64,000 nt of DNA from Shouchella patagoniensis (GCF_002019705.1 NZ_KV917377.1:4393085-4457084); one strand, 5' to 3'; shown: positions 23,517-37,586, numbered from the stretch's first letter. Made by a program: numbers and translations. The notes: a model not told the origin generated them from the sequence alone.

Positions 23517-25247
23517 ATGAGGAAATGGAAAGTCGCTTTACCAGCAGTAGCCATTATAGGTTTTTTGGGAGCGTGCAACACGGAAATGACTGGAGATAGT
23601 AATGAGGAAGTGAATACTGATCCAGAAGAGCAACTCGTTGAAGCGAATGTGGTTGAGGATAAAAAAGTAGAGGCGAGTGATCCGACTTCATCTCCTGAAT
23701 TGGCATTAAATCGGGGGAATACAGTCGTTGTTGGTTTGCAGGAACCTGGAGGCGTGTTCACGCCACATTTTAATACGAGTGGGTACGATGGCAATGTTCA
23801 AGCGGTTATGTTTCCGCCATTAATTGATATTAATGAAAATGGTGAACCTTTTGGACGATTGGCGGAAAGTTGGGAAGTGACGGATGATGAACTCACTTAT
23901 ACATATACATTACGTGACGAACTTAAGTTTGATAACGGTACAGACTTAACCGCGAATGACGTCGCTTTTACTGTCACTTTGCTTTACGACCCAAGTTATC
24001 CAGGAACGACGGATATTTCAGAAACGAATGTTGTTGGCGGGCTTGATTACAAAGAAGGTGATGCCGATGAGGTTTCAGGTATCAACGTTATTGATGATCA
24101 AACAATCGAGTTTACATTAGAGGAGCCAAATGCAAGAGCATTGACGATGCTTGGTGGAGTTGTCTTAAGCGAAGCGTATTACGGAGAAAACTATGAAAAA
24201 GGTGATTTGGATTATATTAGTGATTTCCATTTAAGCCCTGTAGGTGCGGGCCCATTTAAGTTTGAAGAGTACAATCCGGGTCAAGAAATTCGCTTTGAGT
24301 CAAATGAGCATTATTATAATGGAGAGCCAGAGGTTGATAGGTTTATCTACCGTACAACAGAGGGAGATTCTCAACAATTCTTCCAAACTGGAGAATTAGA
24401 TTATAGTGGCTTTGCGGCAAATCAAGATAATTTCGATTTAATTGAATCAATGGGATTTGCCCATATCGATCTTTATACATCGTCGAACTATAGCTATGTT
24501 GCATTTAACCACGAATCCGAAAAATTTAAAGATCCTAATGTCCGCATAGCATTTAATCTCGGTCTCGATAGACAGTCTTATATTGACGCAAGATTCCAGG
24601 GATTTGCTCAACTTGCGAATGTGCCAGTTGCTCCGACTTCATGGGCATATACGGATGAAATCGAACCCTTTCCGTATGACCCTGATGAAGCAAAGCGCTT
24701 GCTTGATGAAGCTGGATGGGAAGAAGGTTCCGATGGTATTCGTGAAAAAGATGGTGAAAAGCTAACGGTTTACTTCTTCACGACTGATGGAAGTGGAGGA
24801 AATGATGTGTTTGTTACACTTGCTCAAGAAAATTATAAAGAAATTGGTGTCGATTTCCAAATTGAGCAAATGGACTTTAATGCGCTCCTTTCTCGTGTGG
24901 AAAATGGCGATCATGACCTAGTTTCGTTTTCAACAACGATGCAGCCTGATCCTCACATTGGCATACAAACCTTCCATTCCGGTCACACAGGCAACACATT
25001 TAGAGGTTATGAAAATGAAGAAGTGGATGTTTTAATCGATGCAACGGTTGCTGTAAGTGATCTCGAGGCACGTGCTGCTGCTTATCATGAGCTGTATGAG
25101 AAATTGCAAGAAGATCCACCTATGATTCTTTTAAATTACAACAAAGCACTCGCTGCAACAAATGCTCGTGTTGACGGCTTTGAACCAAATGGCTTCCGTG
25201 GCATTTCATTAAGTTTAGAACATTTAAACGTAAACGAAGTGGAGTAA
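23517..25247 (+). CDS. Oligopeptide ABC transporter substrate-binding lipoprotein
   Basis: 576 residues, SBP_bac_5 (OppA/DppA/AppA) family. Signal peptide with lipobox LGAC (lipid Cys about residue 20), then a very acidic linker and the two-lobe peptide-binding fold (GLQEPGGVFTPHF, YTYTLRDELKFDNGTDLTANDVAFT, VRIAFNLGLDRQSYI). It is the first gene of a five-gene operon encoding a full importer. The acidic surface is typical of proteins exposed to alkaline or saline surroundings. GGGAGGAAAA precedes the ATG. Confidence 0.9.
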   Translation: MRKWKVALPAVAIIGFLGACNTEMTGDSNEEVNTDPEEQLVEANVVEDKKVEASDPTSSPELALNRGNTVVVGLQEPGGVFTPHFNTSGYDGNVQAVMFPPLIDINENGEPFGRLAESWEVTDDELTYTYTLRDELKFDNGTDLTANDVAFTVTLLYDPSYPGTTDISETNVVGGLDYKEGDADEVSGINVIDDQTIEFTLEEPNARALTMLGGVVLSEAYYGENYEKGDLDYISDFHLSPVGAGPFKFEEYNPGQEIRFESNEHYYNGEPEVDRFIYRTTEGDSQQFFQTGELDYSGFAANQDNFDLIESMGFAHIDLYTSSNYSYVAFNHESEKFKDPNVRIAFNLGLDRQSYIDARFQGFAQLANVPVAPTSWAYTDEIEPFPYDPDEAKRLLDEAGWEEGSDGIREKDGEKLTVYFFTTDGSGGNDVFVTLAQENYKEIGVDFQIEQMDFNALLSRVENGDHDLVSFSTTMQPDPHIGIQTFHSGHTGNTFRGYENEEVDVLIDATVAVSDLEARAAAYHELYEKLQEDPPMILLNYNKALAATNARVDGFEPNGFRGISLSLEHLNVNEVE

Positions 25248-25264
25248 CCAGTAAGGTTTGAAAT

Positions 25265-25300
25265 AAAGGAGGGTGGGACATTTGCGCCCTCCCTTTCTTA
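25265..25300 (+). terminator. Attenuating hairpin after the binding-protein gene
   Basis: Stem AAAGGAGGG/CCCTCCCTTT with one bulged base and a 13-nt loop, followed by CTTAT. Such partial terminators after binding-protein genes keep downstream membrane genes at lower expression. Confidence 0.5.
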
Positions 25301-25334
25301 TGGATGCTTACAGACGAGGCGAGGAGGCATTTTT

Positions 25335-26291
25335 ATGAAAAGTTATTTTATGAGGCGAATCTTATATTTAATTCCCACGCTCATTGGGGCTTCGATTTTA
25401 ATCTTTTTTTTGTATTCTTTAATTCCTGGCAATTTTATTGATACGGATCCTAATTTAACCGCAGAGCGAAAAGCGGAGTTGTATGCGTTATATGGTTTTG
25501 ACCAACCAATTGTTATTCGGTATTTTATCTGGATCGGGAATTTGTTTCAAGGTGATTTAGGCTATTCTCTTCAGTTCCAACGGCCGGTGACTGAAGTACT
25601 TGGTAACTACATATGGAGTTCGTTTATTGTTGCTTTTGCCTCATTATTTCTTACTTGGGGGATTGCCATTGTTGTTGGTATTGTCTCTGCTACGAAGCAG
25701 TATTCATTTTATGATTCGGTTGTAACGATCCTTGTTTTTGCAGCTATGGCAACCCCGTCGTTTTTTTTAGGACTCATTGTCATTAAATTCTTTGCGGTGG
25801 ATTTAGGGTGGTTTCCTGCAGGTGGGATGACGACTTCCGGCATGGATTATACTGGCTGGGCCTACGTAAAGGATGTTCTCGAACATATGATTTTGCCTGT
25901 TCTTGTGTTAACGATGCTCGGAATTGGCGGTTTAACAAGGTATTTTCGGACAAATATGCTTGAAGTTGTGAAACAAGACTTTGTCCGAACAGCTCGGGCG
26001 AAGGGGTTAAAAGAGAAGGTGGTCATCTATAAGCATGCATTAAGGAATGCTATGCTGCCTGCGATCACATTGTTCGCATTTGAGCTTCCAGCACTTTTTA
26101 GTGGGGCAATTATTACCGAACAAATTTTTAATTGGCCAGGGATAGGTGCCATTTACATGCAAGCATTTTCCGTACGTGATTATCCGCTCTTGATGGGCTT
26201 TACAATGTTTATTGCTCTATTGACGGTTATTAGCAACTTAATTGCCGATCTCCTTTACGGTGTAGCGGACCCGCGGGTTCGGGTAAGATAG
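25335..26291 (+). CDS. Peptide ABC transporter permease, DppB/AppB type
   Basis: A 318-residue inner-membrane permease with about six helices. Its N-terminus (RRILYLIPTLIGASILIFFLYSLIPG) and the EAA-type loop that contacts the ATPase (FVRTARAKGLKEKVVIYKHALRNAMLPAI) are typical of the first permease of Opp/Dpp systems. It is second in the operon, after a hairpin that may lower its expression relative to the binding protein. GAGGAGG precedes the ATG. Confidence 0.9.
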   Translation: MKSYFMRRILYLIPTLIGASILIFFLYSLIPGNFIDTDPNLTAERKAELYALYGFDQPIVIRYFIWIGNLFQGDLGYSLQFQRPVTEVLGNYIWSSFIVAFASLFLTWGIAIVVGIVSATKQYSFYDSVVTILVFAAMATPSFFLGLIVIKFFAVDLGWFPAGGMTTSGMDYTGWAYVKDVLEHMILPVLVLTMLGIGGLTRYFRTNMLEVVKQDFVRTARAKGLKEKVVIYKHALRNAMLPAITLFAFELPALFSGAIITEQIFNWPGIGAIYMQAFSVRDYPLLMGFTMFIALLTVISNLIADLLYGVADPRVRVR

Positions 26292-26303
26292 GAGGATAAA
26301 AAA

Positions 26304-27233
26304 ATGGAGAATCGTCCTGATATAGAGACAAAAACGCTTCAAATGGAACAGAAAGGCCATAAATCTTCTTTGTGGAAAGAAGTTGGCAGACGTTTTATAA
26401 AAAAGAAAATTGCGATGTTTGGTTTTATTTTTTTGTTATTCATTTTTTTATTTAGTTTTGTCGGGCCGTTGTTCTCACCGTATACAACAGCAGGAACAAA
26501 TACACAGATGATTCACCAACCACCTAGTATGTCTCATTGGCTTGGGACAGATCATTTAGGTAGAGATGTGTTGACTCGGCTGATGCTTGCTGGTCGTATT
26601 TCATTGACGGTTGGGCTTGGTGCAATGGCGCTCGCTGTATCCATTGGTGGATTGCTAGGAATGTTGGCAGGCTATTATCGTGGAATCATTGATCAAGTGG
26701 TTATGAGATTTGCTGATATTTTAATGACATTACCAGGATTGCCTCTGCTATTTATTATGGCAGCGGTCATGTCGGAATGGCGCGTTCCAGCAGAACAACG
26801 ACTTTACATTGTCATGATCATGTTGAGCTTAGTAAATTGGCCTGGACTTGCTCGTCTTGTTCGCAGCCAAGTACTAAGTTTAAGAGAACGAGAGTTCATG
26901 CAAGCGACAGATGCGCTTGGTCTGAGAGATCGGCGTAAAGTATTAAATCACCTGCTGCCAAATGTCTTGCCACTTCTCATCGTGACAGCTACATTGAGTG
27001 TTGGTGGAGCGATTTTAAGTGAATCCGTTTTAAGTTTCTTCGGATTAGGTGTTGTGCCCCCTACCGCTTCGTGGGGAAATATGATTAATACAGCAAATAC
27101 ATTAATTGATTTTACAAATCGTCCGTGGTTATGGATCCCACCAGGAATTGCCATTTTTGCAACGGTTATTTCAGTTAACTTACTTGGTGATGGTCTGCGA
27201 GATGCGATTGATCCAAATATGAAAGGTAGGTAA
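26304..27233 (+). CDS. Peptide ABC transporter permease, DppC/AppC type
   Basis: 309 residues. A cytoplasmic N-terminal tail, then OppC_N (KKKIAMFGFIFLLFIFLFSFVGP), the LGTDHLGRDVLTRLM motif characteristic of DppC proteins, and an EAA loop (REREFMQATDALGLRDRRKVLNHLLPNVL). It pairs with the preceding permease as a heterodimeric channel. 12 nt separate the two genes, and the ATPase gene follows after 5 nt, so all are one transcript. Confidence 0.9.
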   Translation: MENRPDIETKTLQMEQKGHKSSLWKEVGRRFIKKKIAMFGFIFLLFIFLFSFVGPLFSPYTTAGTNTQMIHQPPSMSHWLGTDHLGRDVLTRLMLAGRISLTVGLGAMALAVSIGGLLGMLAGYYRGIIDQVVMRFADILMTLPGLPLLFIMAAVMSEWRVPAEQRLYIVMIMLSLVNWPGLARLVRSQVLSLREREFMQATDALGLRDRRKVLNHLLPNVLPLLIVTATLSVGGAILSESVLSFFGLGVVPPTASWGNMINTANTLIDFTNRPWLWIPPGIAIFATVISVNLLGDGLRDAIDPNMKGR

Positions 27234-27238
27234 TCATC

Positions 27239-28231
27239 ATGGAAAGCCAAACACCTGCTTTGGAATTAAAAAATGTAAGCACCTATTTTCAAGCAGAAGC
27301 AGGACTTGTTAAAGCGGTTGATCAAATCAATTTTAAAGTCGGGCATGGAGAGACGGTATGTGTTGTAGGGGAATCTGGTTGTGGTAAAAGCGTAACGGCT
27401 ATGACGATCATGGGACTCGTCCAGCAACCAGGTGTGGTTTCAGGAACGATTACACTTGATGGAAAAGAATTAAGCGCGTTGCCAAAAGGAGAAATGCGTA
27501 AGTTGCGTGGGAATGAACTCGCAATGATCTTTCAAGAACCGATGTCCTCATTAAATCCGGTTTTGACAATTGGCGAGCAAATAATGGAACCTTTGCTCGA
27601 ACACCAGCTTATCTCAAAAAAAGAAGCGAAGAAAAAAGCGCTTGAGTTAATTCAGATGGTTGGAATTGGGAGAGAAGAGCAGATTTTCCGTTCTTACCCT
27701 CATCAAATGAGCGGAGGCATGTTGCAGCGAATTATGATTGCAATTGCCCTTAGTTGTGACCCGAAAATGTTAATAGCGGATGAACCAACGACTGCACTTG
27801 ATGTAACCATCCAAGCACAAATATTAGACTTGTTAAGAAGTTTAAAAGAAGAAAAAAAGATGTCGATGCTTCTCATTACCCATGACTTGGGAGTTGTTGC
27901 AGAAGTGGCAGATTATGTGGTCGTCATGTACGCAGGAAAAGTGATTGAACAAGGTCCGGTAGAAGCGATTTTTGAAGAGCCAAAACATCCTTATACAAAA
28001 GGCCTGCTTCAATCAAAACCAATTCTCGGTTCGCGTAGAAAAAAATTATATACAATCCCTGGCCAAGTGCCAAATTTAATGAACTTATCTCCTTCTTGTT
28101 ATTTCGCTGATCGGTGTGAGCATTGTATGGATGTGTGCACGGTGAAACGGCCAGATTTAAAGCAAGAAGGGGAGGCGCGCAATCATCAAGTTGCTTGTTG
28201 GCTATATGATTCGGAGAAGGTGGCACAATGA
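27239..28231 (+). CDS. Peptide ABC transporter ATPase, DppD/OppD type
   Basis: 330 residues. Walker A GESGCGKSV, Q-loop FQEPMSSLNP, signature MSGGMLQRI, Walker B MLIADEPTTALD and H-loop THDLGV are all intact. The C-terminal oligopeptide-transporter extension carries a four-Cys cluster (CYFADRCEHCMDVC) that binds an Fe-S cluster in related proteins. It works as a heterodimer with the next gene product, with which it overlaps by 4 nt. Confidence 0.92.
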   Translation: MESQTPALELKNVSTYFQAEAGLVKAVDQINFKVGHGETVCVVGESGCGKSVTAMTIMGLVQQPGVVSGTITLDGKELSALPKGEMRKLRGNELAMIFQEPMSSLNPVLTIGEQIMEPLLEHQLISKKEAKKKALELIQMVGIGREEQIFRSYPHQMSGGMLQRIMIAIALSCDPKMLIADEPTTALDVTIQAQILDLLRSLKEEKKMSMLLITHDLGVVAEVADYVVVMYAGKVIEQGPVEAIFEEPKHPYTKGLLQSKPILGSRRKKLYTIPGQVPNLMNLSPSCYFADRCEHCMDVCTVKRPDLKQEGEARNHQVACWLYDSEKVAQ

Positions 28232-29196
28232 AGCAGCCAATTGTAACAATAGAAAGCTTAAAAAAAGAATATGCCTCAAAAGCGAGTTTTTGGAACCGCC
28301 ATTCTGAAGTAGTAAGAGCAGTCGATGGCGTTAGCTTTTCAATCGAAGAAGGAGAAACCTTTGGATTAGTCGGGGAATCAGGTAGTGGCAAAAGTACGAT
28401 CGGAAAATCCGTTTTGCGCCTTGAAGAAATTACAGAAGGAACTGTCGAATACAAAGGACAAGACTTGCATCGTTTATCTAAGAATGAGATGAGGAAACTA
28501 CGACCGAAGCTCCAATTCGTTTTTCAAGATCCATTCAGTTCGCTAAATCCTAGGTTGCGTATTGGAGATGCTTTAGCTGAACCGTTAATTGACCACGGAC
28601 TTGCTTCAAAAAAGGAAGCCTATGATAAGGTTTTGGAAACGATGGAGCTTTGTGGTTTGCCAGCTTATCATATGAATAAATTTCCTCATGAGTTTAGTGG
28701 CGGACAACGGCAACGTATTGGGATTGCAAGAGCTGTTATTATGGATCCGGAATTTATCGTTGCCGATGAACCTGTTTCTGCCTTAGATGTTTCGATTCAA
28801 GCACAGATTATTAACTTGTTCCAAGAACTGCAAGAAAAGAAAAAGATGGCATTACTGTTTATTTCTCATGATTTAAGCGTCGTCGAGCACCTTTGTACAA
28901 GAATAGGTGTGCTTTATTTAGGTACAATGATGGAAATGGCAAGTCGGGATCAATTGTATGAAAATCCGCTCCATCCTTACACGAAGGCGCTTTTATCCGC
29001 TGTTCCCGTAGCTGACCCGAAAAAACGTAAAGATAGGATTGTCTTAAAAGGAGATATTCCAAACCCTGCTTCTCCCCCGAGTGGCTGCAAATTCCATACC
29101 CGCTGTCCATTGGCGATGGAGGCATGCAAGTCAACTGTGCCTGTTTTTAAGGAAGCGGAGCCAGGTCACTATGTTGCTTGCCATCTTGTTGAGTGA
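28228..29196 (+). CDS. Peptide ABC transporter ATPase, DppF/OppF type
   Basis: 322 residues. Walker A GESGSGKST, Q-loop FQDPFSSLNP, signature FSGGQRQRIGIA, Walker B FIVADEPVSALD, H-loop SHDLSV, and the C-terminal CKFHTRCPLAMEAC cluster. Its overlap with the previous gene shows translational coupling. It closes the transporter operon; a cupin gene follows 96 nt later without a clear terminator, so co-transcription is possible. Confidence 0.92.
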   Translation: MKQPIVTIESLKKEYASKASFWNRHSEVVRAVDGVSFSIEEGETFGLVGESGSGKSTIGKSVLRLEEITEGTVEYKGQDLHRLSKNEMRKLRPKLQFVFQDPFSSLNPRLRIGDALAEPLIDHGLASKKEAYDKVLETMELCGLPAYHMNKFPHEFSGGQRQRIGIARAVIMDPEFIVADEPVSALDVSIQAQIINLFQELQEKKKMALLFISHDLSVVEHLCTRIGVLYLGTMMEMASRDQLYENPLHPYTKALLSAVPVADPKKRKDRIVLKGDIPNPASPPSGCKFHTRCPLAMEACKSTVPVFKEAEPGHYVACHLVE

Positions 29197-29292
29197 AAGC
29201 AAGCGTTAAGCCTCCTACGCGTCTTTCCTGTTGTATAGGAAAAGGATTGAATGAATAAAGATGGAAGAAGATAGATTGATAGGGGGGAGGGT

Positions 29293-30135
29293 ATGATGGA
29301 AACGCCAAAACCTATTCGATGTATACCGCACACAATTCGTAGTGACGGGGCGGGGGGAATCGACCGAGGACCACGGAACATAGCTCGTGACCGCCAAAAT
29401 CCGAATATCCTTGTTCCACCTAAAACCGATCGTGGACTGATTCCAAATTTGCGCTTTTCATTCTCTGATGCTCATATGCAATTAAATCATGGTGGTTGGT
29501 CAAGAGAAATCACCGAAAGGGATTTGCCGATTACAACCACGCTTGCAGGTGTAAACATGAGCCTGACACCTGGGGGAGTACGTGAACTTCACTGGCATAA
29601 GCAAGCGGAGTGGTCCTATATGCTACTTGGGCGTGAGCGAATTACAGCTGTTGACCAAAATGGGAGGAACTTTATTGCGGATGTTGGACCAGGAGACTTA
29701 TGGTATTTTCCTCTTGGCATTCCTCATTCCATTCAAGGGTTAGAAGAAGGATGTGAGTTCTTGCTAGTCTTTGATGACGGTGCGTTTTCTGACTTAAGCA
29801 CATTATCGGTATCGGACTGGTTTGCCCATACTCCCAAAGAAGTGCTATCTGCTAATTTTGGCGTTCCAGAAGCAGCGTTTTCCTATATTCCTCCTGATCA
29901 AGTATATATTTACCAGGCTGAAGTTCCTGAATCGTTACCATCGCAAGAGGTTCAGTTCCCGAATGGCACAGTGCCGCAAACGTTTAAACATGAATTGTTT
30001 AAGCAACCTCCTTTAAAAACGCCAGGAGGAAGTGTACGCATTGTTGATTCTCGTTTTACAGACGTGCTTCGGAAGGTGAAATGGCCGGTCGTTTCGTACC
30101 CAGGTTTTACATTACCGCCATGTGTAGAGAAATAA
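29293..30135 (+). CDS. Oxalate-decarboxylase-like protein lacking its second cupin
   Basis: 280 residues. Residues about 25-245 follow the first half of bicupin oxalate decarboxylase Oxd[13 protein letters not shown], the Mn ligands H100, H102 and E106 ([10 protein letters not shown]) and H145 (GIPHSI), then [10 protein letters not shown][11 protein letters not shown]. At residue 253 the sequence (GGSVRIVDS) jumps directly to the OxdC C-terminal tail ([13 protein letters not shown]), so the whole second cupin (about 100 residues) is missing in frame. The active-site lid that reads SENST in OxdC is SDLST here (166-170), replacing the Glu needed for decarboxylation by Asp. It may be an oxidase, a changed enzyme or a decaying gene. 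Strong ribosome site AGGGGGGAGGG. Confidence 0.8.
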   Translation: MMETPKPIRCIPHTIRSDGAGGIDRGPRNIARDRQNPNILVPPKTDRGLIPNLRFSFSDAHMQLNHGGWSREITERDLPITTTLAGVNMSLTPGGVRELHWHKQAEWSYMLLGRERITAVDQNGRNFIADVGPGDLWYFPLGIPHSIQGLEEGCEFLLVFDDGAFSDLSTLSVSDWFAHTPKEVLSANFGVPEAAFSYIPPDQVYIYQAEVPESLPSQEVQFPNGTVPQTFKHELFKQPPLKTPGGSVRIVDSRFTDVLRKVKWPVVSYPGFTLPPCVEK

Positions 30136-30139
30136 AACA

Positions 30140-30187
30140 AAAGAAAGCAGCGACCGTTGTTTAAAACAACAGCCGCTGCTTTCTTTT
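30140..30187. terminator. Bidirectional terminator
   Basis: Outer stem AAAGAAAGCAGCG/CGCTGCTTTCTTT and inner stem GTTGTTT/AAACAAC, between the convergent cupin and glpK genes. Confidence 0.88.
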
Positions 30188-30200
30188 CGTTAAAAAATCA

Positions 30201-34393
<4,193 letters not shown>

Positions 34394-34403
34394 TAACAAC
34401 ATC

Positions 34404-34432
34404 GAAAACGCGCGAATAGCGCGTTTTTTTGT
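34404..34432 (+). terminator. Rho-independent terminator
   Basis: Stem AAAACGCGC/GCGCGTTTT, loop GAATA, then T-run, after the GH81 remnant. Confidence 0.85.
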
Positions 34433-34515
34433 GAGTGTTTATAAGAAGCTTCTCCAAAGGATGATCGTTTCAATAGTGTCAACACGCAACGTTTCTATAA
34501 TTTGCTTCTCTGTTT

Positions 34516-35214
34516 TCATTGTCTAGTCTTTAACTTGATTCCTAAGAGTTCTTGTAAAGCGCTTGCTCCTTCTTCTGTTATGGATACGGCACGGCTATTT
34601 TCTGCTTTTGTTAGCCATCCTTTTGAGAACAGAAGTGTAGCAATTTGTGCGCCTAACCAACCAGAAATATGGTAGTGACGCTCACTCCAGTCGAGACAGG
34701 GTTTTGCAAAAATACGTCTGGTTGTTTGAGCTTGCTCTGTATTAATCCCTACAAGAGAGAACCATTCTGCACCTAGTGGTGTGACATCATACGTCTTATC
34801 CTTTTCAATAATTAGTTGCTTGTGAAGCAATGCTTCTGTGATCTTTACACCAAGTTCTCCAGCCAAATGATCATAGCATGTACGGCCGTTTTTCAAGCGC
34901 TTAAGCTTGTCTGATTGGCGTAAAGATTGAACGTGTACAGGCGGTGCGATTGTTCCTAGTTTTTCAATTAGTTCTGCTACTTCTTCATTAGCGAGCTTAT
35001 AGTATCGGTGGCGACCTTGATGTTCAACAGCAAGCATCTTTCCCTCAACTAATTTTGACAGGTGAGAGCTCATTGTCGGGTGAGAAACGCCTGCAAGGGA
35101 AGCCAATTCAGTTGCAGGTCTAGAGCTACCGTCCATCAAGCTTTCTAAAACAATTCCTCGAGTAGGTTCTGACAAGAGTTTAGCAGTATATGAAATATTC
35201 GGATATACATTCAT
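34516..35214 (-). CDS. ArsR-family transcriptional regulator
   Basis: About 232 residues. The N-terminal winged HTH (AKLLSEPTRGIVLESLMDGSSRPATELASLAGVSHPTMSSHLSKLVEGKMLAVE) is ArsR-like without the Cys metal motif. A long C-terminal domain (about 130 residues) with CYDHLAGELGVKITEALL is characteristic of a Bacillus subgroup of unknown ligand. I took the ATG at 35214; a TTG at 35262 would add 16 residues. It is divergent from the DinB gene, with about 67 bp between them, so it likely controls it and itself. Confidence 0.8.
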   Translation of the reverse strand: MNVYPNISYTAKLLSEPTRGIVLESLMDGSSRPATELASLAGVSHPTMSSHLSKLVEGKMLAVEHQGRHRYYKLANEEVAELIEKLGTIAPPVHVQSLRQSDKLKRLKNGRTCYDHLAGELGVKITEALLHKQLIIEKDKTYDVTPLGAEWFSLVGINTEQAQTTRRIFAKPCLDWSERHYHISGWLGAQIATLLFSKGWLTKAENSRAVSITEEGASALQELLGIKLKTRQ

Positions 35215-35281
35215 AGTTCGATCATACCCTAAATGAATTTTCGCTACAATTGTAATAAGCAAATATTTAGGAGGAAATTAA

Positions 35282-35755
35282 ATGAATGCAATTGAACTAA
35301 CTAAGATCAATGTAAAAGAAACACGCCGTCGCTCAATAAAACTATGGAAGTCGCTCCCAGATTGTTGGTTAAGCTGGCGACCAGACAAAGAAGCGATGTC
35401 TTTTGGTGAAATGATACGCCATGTATGGAGTGCAACTCCTCAATACCAACAAATTCTTGAAAACAGTGGGTCTATTGCTGGCTCAATCGAGTTCTCTTTT
35501 GAGAAAGAGCCCATTCTTTCTGTGGAAAAAGAGATTCAATTAGCAGAGCCTTATTTTGAAGCATTTCTTTGTTACATAGAAAGTCTTGAAGTAAGCGAAA
35601 TGGACAAGAAGTTGATTGATCGCGCCGATGTAGGTTATCAACGCCATTTAGGGGATATGTTATTGCGAATTGCTTATCATGATGCGGTTCATGCAGGGCA
35701 ATTTCTACAATATCAACGTATGGTAGGGTTAGATAGACCGTTAATATGGGATTAG
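35282..35755 (+). CDS. DinB-family four-helix-bundle protein
   Basis: 157 residues. The DinB/YfiT-like metal triad is visible: His in MIRHVWSATP and the pair in YHDAVHAGQF. Members include bacillithiol-dependent transferases and damage-inducible proteins; most have no known substrate. AGGAGG precedes the ATG. It is divergent from an ArsR-type regulator, which suggests induction by some small molecule. Confidence 0.82.
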   Translation: MNAIELTKINVKETRRRSIKLWKSLPDCWLSWRPDKEAMSFGEMIRHVWSATPQYQQILENSGSIAGSIEFSFEKEPILSVEKEIQLAEPYFEAFLCYIESLEVSEMDKKLIDRADVGYQRHLGDMLLRIAYHDAVHAGQFLQYQRMVGLDRPLIWD

Positions 35756-35802
35756 TAGGAAGGTGATAGGTAGCGATGTATAATTAGATGGAAGGTGAAT
35801 GT

Positions 35803-36254
35803 ATGCTTATTAGGCAAATGGAAAACAAAGATAAAAAGAAAATTATCTCTTTAGCAGAACGTTTTAGCGATATTGTTTTTATGGGGTATCGCAACATCGA
35901 AAAAATGAAGAGAAAACAAACGGAGCTTGCACAAGCATCCGTTGAAGCAGATGATTCAACAATCTTTGTGGCAGAGCAAGATGAAATTCTCTTAGGTTAT
36001 ACGAGTTAAAGGAAGAAATCGATTATTTTACAGCAGAGAAAACAGCTTACATCTCTGCTGTGGCTGTAGCTTCATCTTGAGAAGGTAAAGGTGTAGGAAA
36101 GCAACGGATGCATAGAGCAGAAAAATGAAGTAAAGAGAGAGGATTAAAACAAATTGTGCTTGATGTGTTTAAAGCAAATGAGCGAGCGGTAGATGTCTAT
36201 CGTCATTTAGGGTATGAAGAGGAGATTGTGAAGATGGTGAAGGTCATTGAGTAA
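35803..36254 (+). pseudogene. GNAT acetyltransferase pseudogene
   Basis: The ATG at 35803 (behind GAAGGTGA) opens a GNAT N-terminus (MLIRQMENKDKKKIISL...FVAEQDEILLGY). Then the frame shifts near 35998, and the remaining sequence (ELKEEIDYFTAEKTAYISAVAV, EGKGVGK, KQIVLDVFKANERAVDVYRHLGY) is interrupted by two TGA codons, one just before the acetyl-CoA loop. One indel and two nonsense codons mean it is dead. Confidence 0.82.
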
Positions 36255-36368
36255 TAACATAAGTTTTACTTCTAACTTCTCATTCATCTTGCTTTATATT
36301 CTTACAATATCTGTGAAGAACCCGATTGTTTCTTCCCTTATGCTTTAAGTAGGGGAAGGAGTTTATTG

Positions 36369-37586
36369 ATGTATATTACTCTATTCAAAAACAATCAATC
36401 ACTCGTTTATTATCTCGGAAGTACAGCCATTTCAAATGTAGGCAATGTGATGACAGGGCTCGCATTTTTGTTCTTAGCGTTCGAGCTAACTGAATCAAGC
36501 ATGCACGTTACGGGTGTGGCGATGTCGCAAGTGTTACCATACTTGTTGTTTGGCCTAGTTGGTGGTGTGATTGCCGATTGGATTCCGAAACGTAAGTGGA
36601 TGATTGCAATGGATCTCTTGCGGGTACCGCTGCTTTTAGTGCTGGTGATGTTGCATTACATGGAAATGCTAGCCTATGGGCATTTAATCGTCGTGAGTTT
36701 CACGAATCACGTGTTTGGGTGTTTCTTTAATCCAGCGCATCGGTCGCTCCTACCTTTAATTACAAGCGATGTGGAGCGAACGGCGGCGAATAGTTTGGTT
36801 GATACGGTAACACGGGGAATGACGGTGCTTGGTCCGATTCTTAGTGTGTTTTTAATGAACACGATTGGCGTCATTCATTTCTTTACGCTTGATGCACTCA
36901 CATTTTTGGGAAGTGCGTTGTTGTTAGCGAAAATCAAGCTTAAAGAAGAGAAAGGCAAGCCAATTTCTGAAATGAAGCGAACCGCTATTGTTCTTTCCTT
37001 AAAGGAGTTTGCTGTATGGTTAATAGGACATGGGACGATGCGGCGCTTATTTGTTGTGACAGGGGCGATTGTGTTTTTGAATACGTGGGTGTGGCAAGTA
37101 GGGCTGTTGCTTATACTAAACGAAACAATGACAAATGGAAAAGCATTGTATAGCTTTTTACTAAGCTGGTACGGAGCCATTGTTATTGTCGTTAACCTTG
37201 TGATTCCTTATTTTATTAGAATATTTACAATGAACATCTATTTGATTAGTTCATTTATTTGGGGTATCGGCATTGTGCTAATCGGATTTGCACAAGTCAT
37301 GCCAGTTTATTTTCTTGGTGTCTTCATCGCTGCCCTAGGCTTACCACTATCGGGGCTAGCACGCGTGTATTTATTGCAAAAGCATGTGCCAACAGAGAAG
37401 TTAGCTCGTGGCTTTAGTTTTAATGCCGTGTTGTTGTATTTGGCCAACCTCGTTTCGCTAGGCTTCTTTGGGCTTCTGTCAAAGTTTGTATCAACATACA
37501 TCCTTTTTCTTTTTTGTGGAGGAATGATGGTGCTTGTTTCGATCTTATTTATCAGGAGAGTGGTTCAAGCAGAACGGTCAGTCTGA
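36369..37586 (+). CDS. MFS transporter, DHA3-like
   Basis: 405 residues, about 12 membrane helices. Motif A-like loop GGVIADWIPKRKW after helix 2, and the FNPAHRSLLPLI segment typical of the MFS_3 group (macrolide and siderophore exporters). AAGGAG stands 8 nt before the ATG at 36369; a TTG three bases earlier is less likely. It has no obvious cluster partner; the substrate is unknown. Confidence 0.82.
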   Translation: MYITLFKNNQSLVYYLGSTAISNVGNVMTGLAFLFLAFELTESSMHVTGVAMSQVLPYLLFGLVGGVIADWIPKRKWMIAMDLLRVPLLLVLVMLHYMEMLAYGHLIVVSFTNHVFGCFFNPAHRSLLPLITSDVERTAANSLVDTVTRGMTVLGPILSVFLMNTIGVIHFFTLDALTFLGSALLLAKIKLKEEKGKPISEMKRTAIVLSLKEFAVWLIGHGTMRRLFVVTGAIVFLNTWVWQVGLLLILNETMTNGKALYSFLLSWYGAIVIVVNLVIPYFIRIFTMNIYLISSFIWGIGIVLIGFAQVMPVYFLGVFIAALGLPLSGLARVYLLQKHVPTEKLARGFSFNAVLLYLANLVSLGFFGLLSKFVSTYILFLFCGGMMVLVSILFIRRVVQAERSV

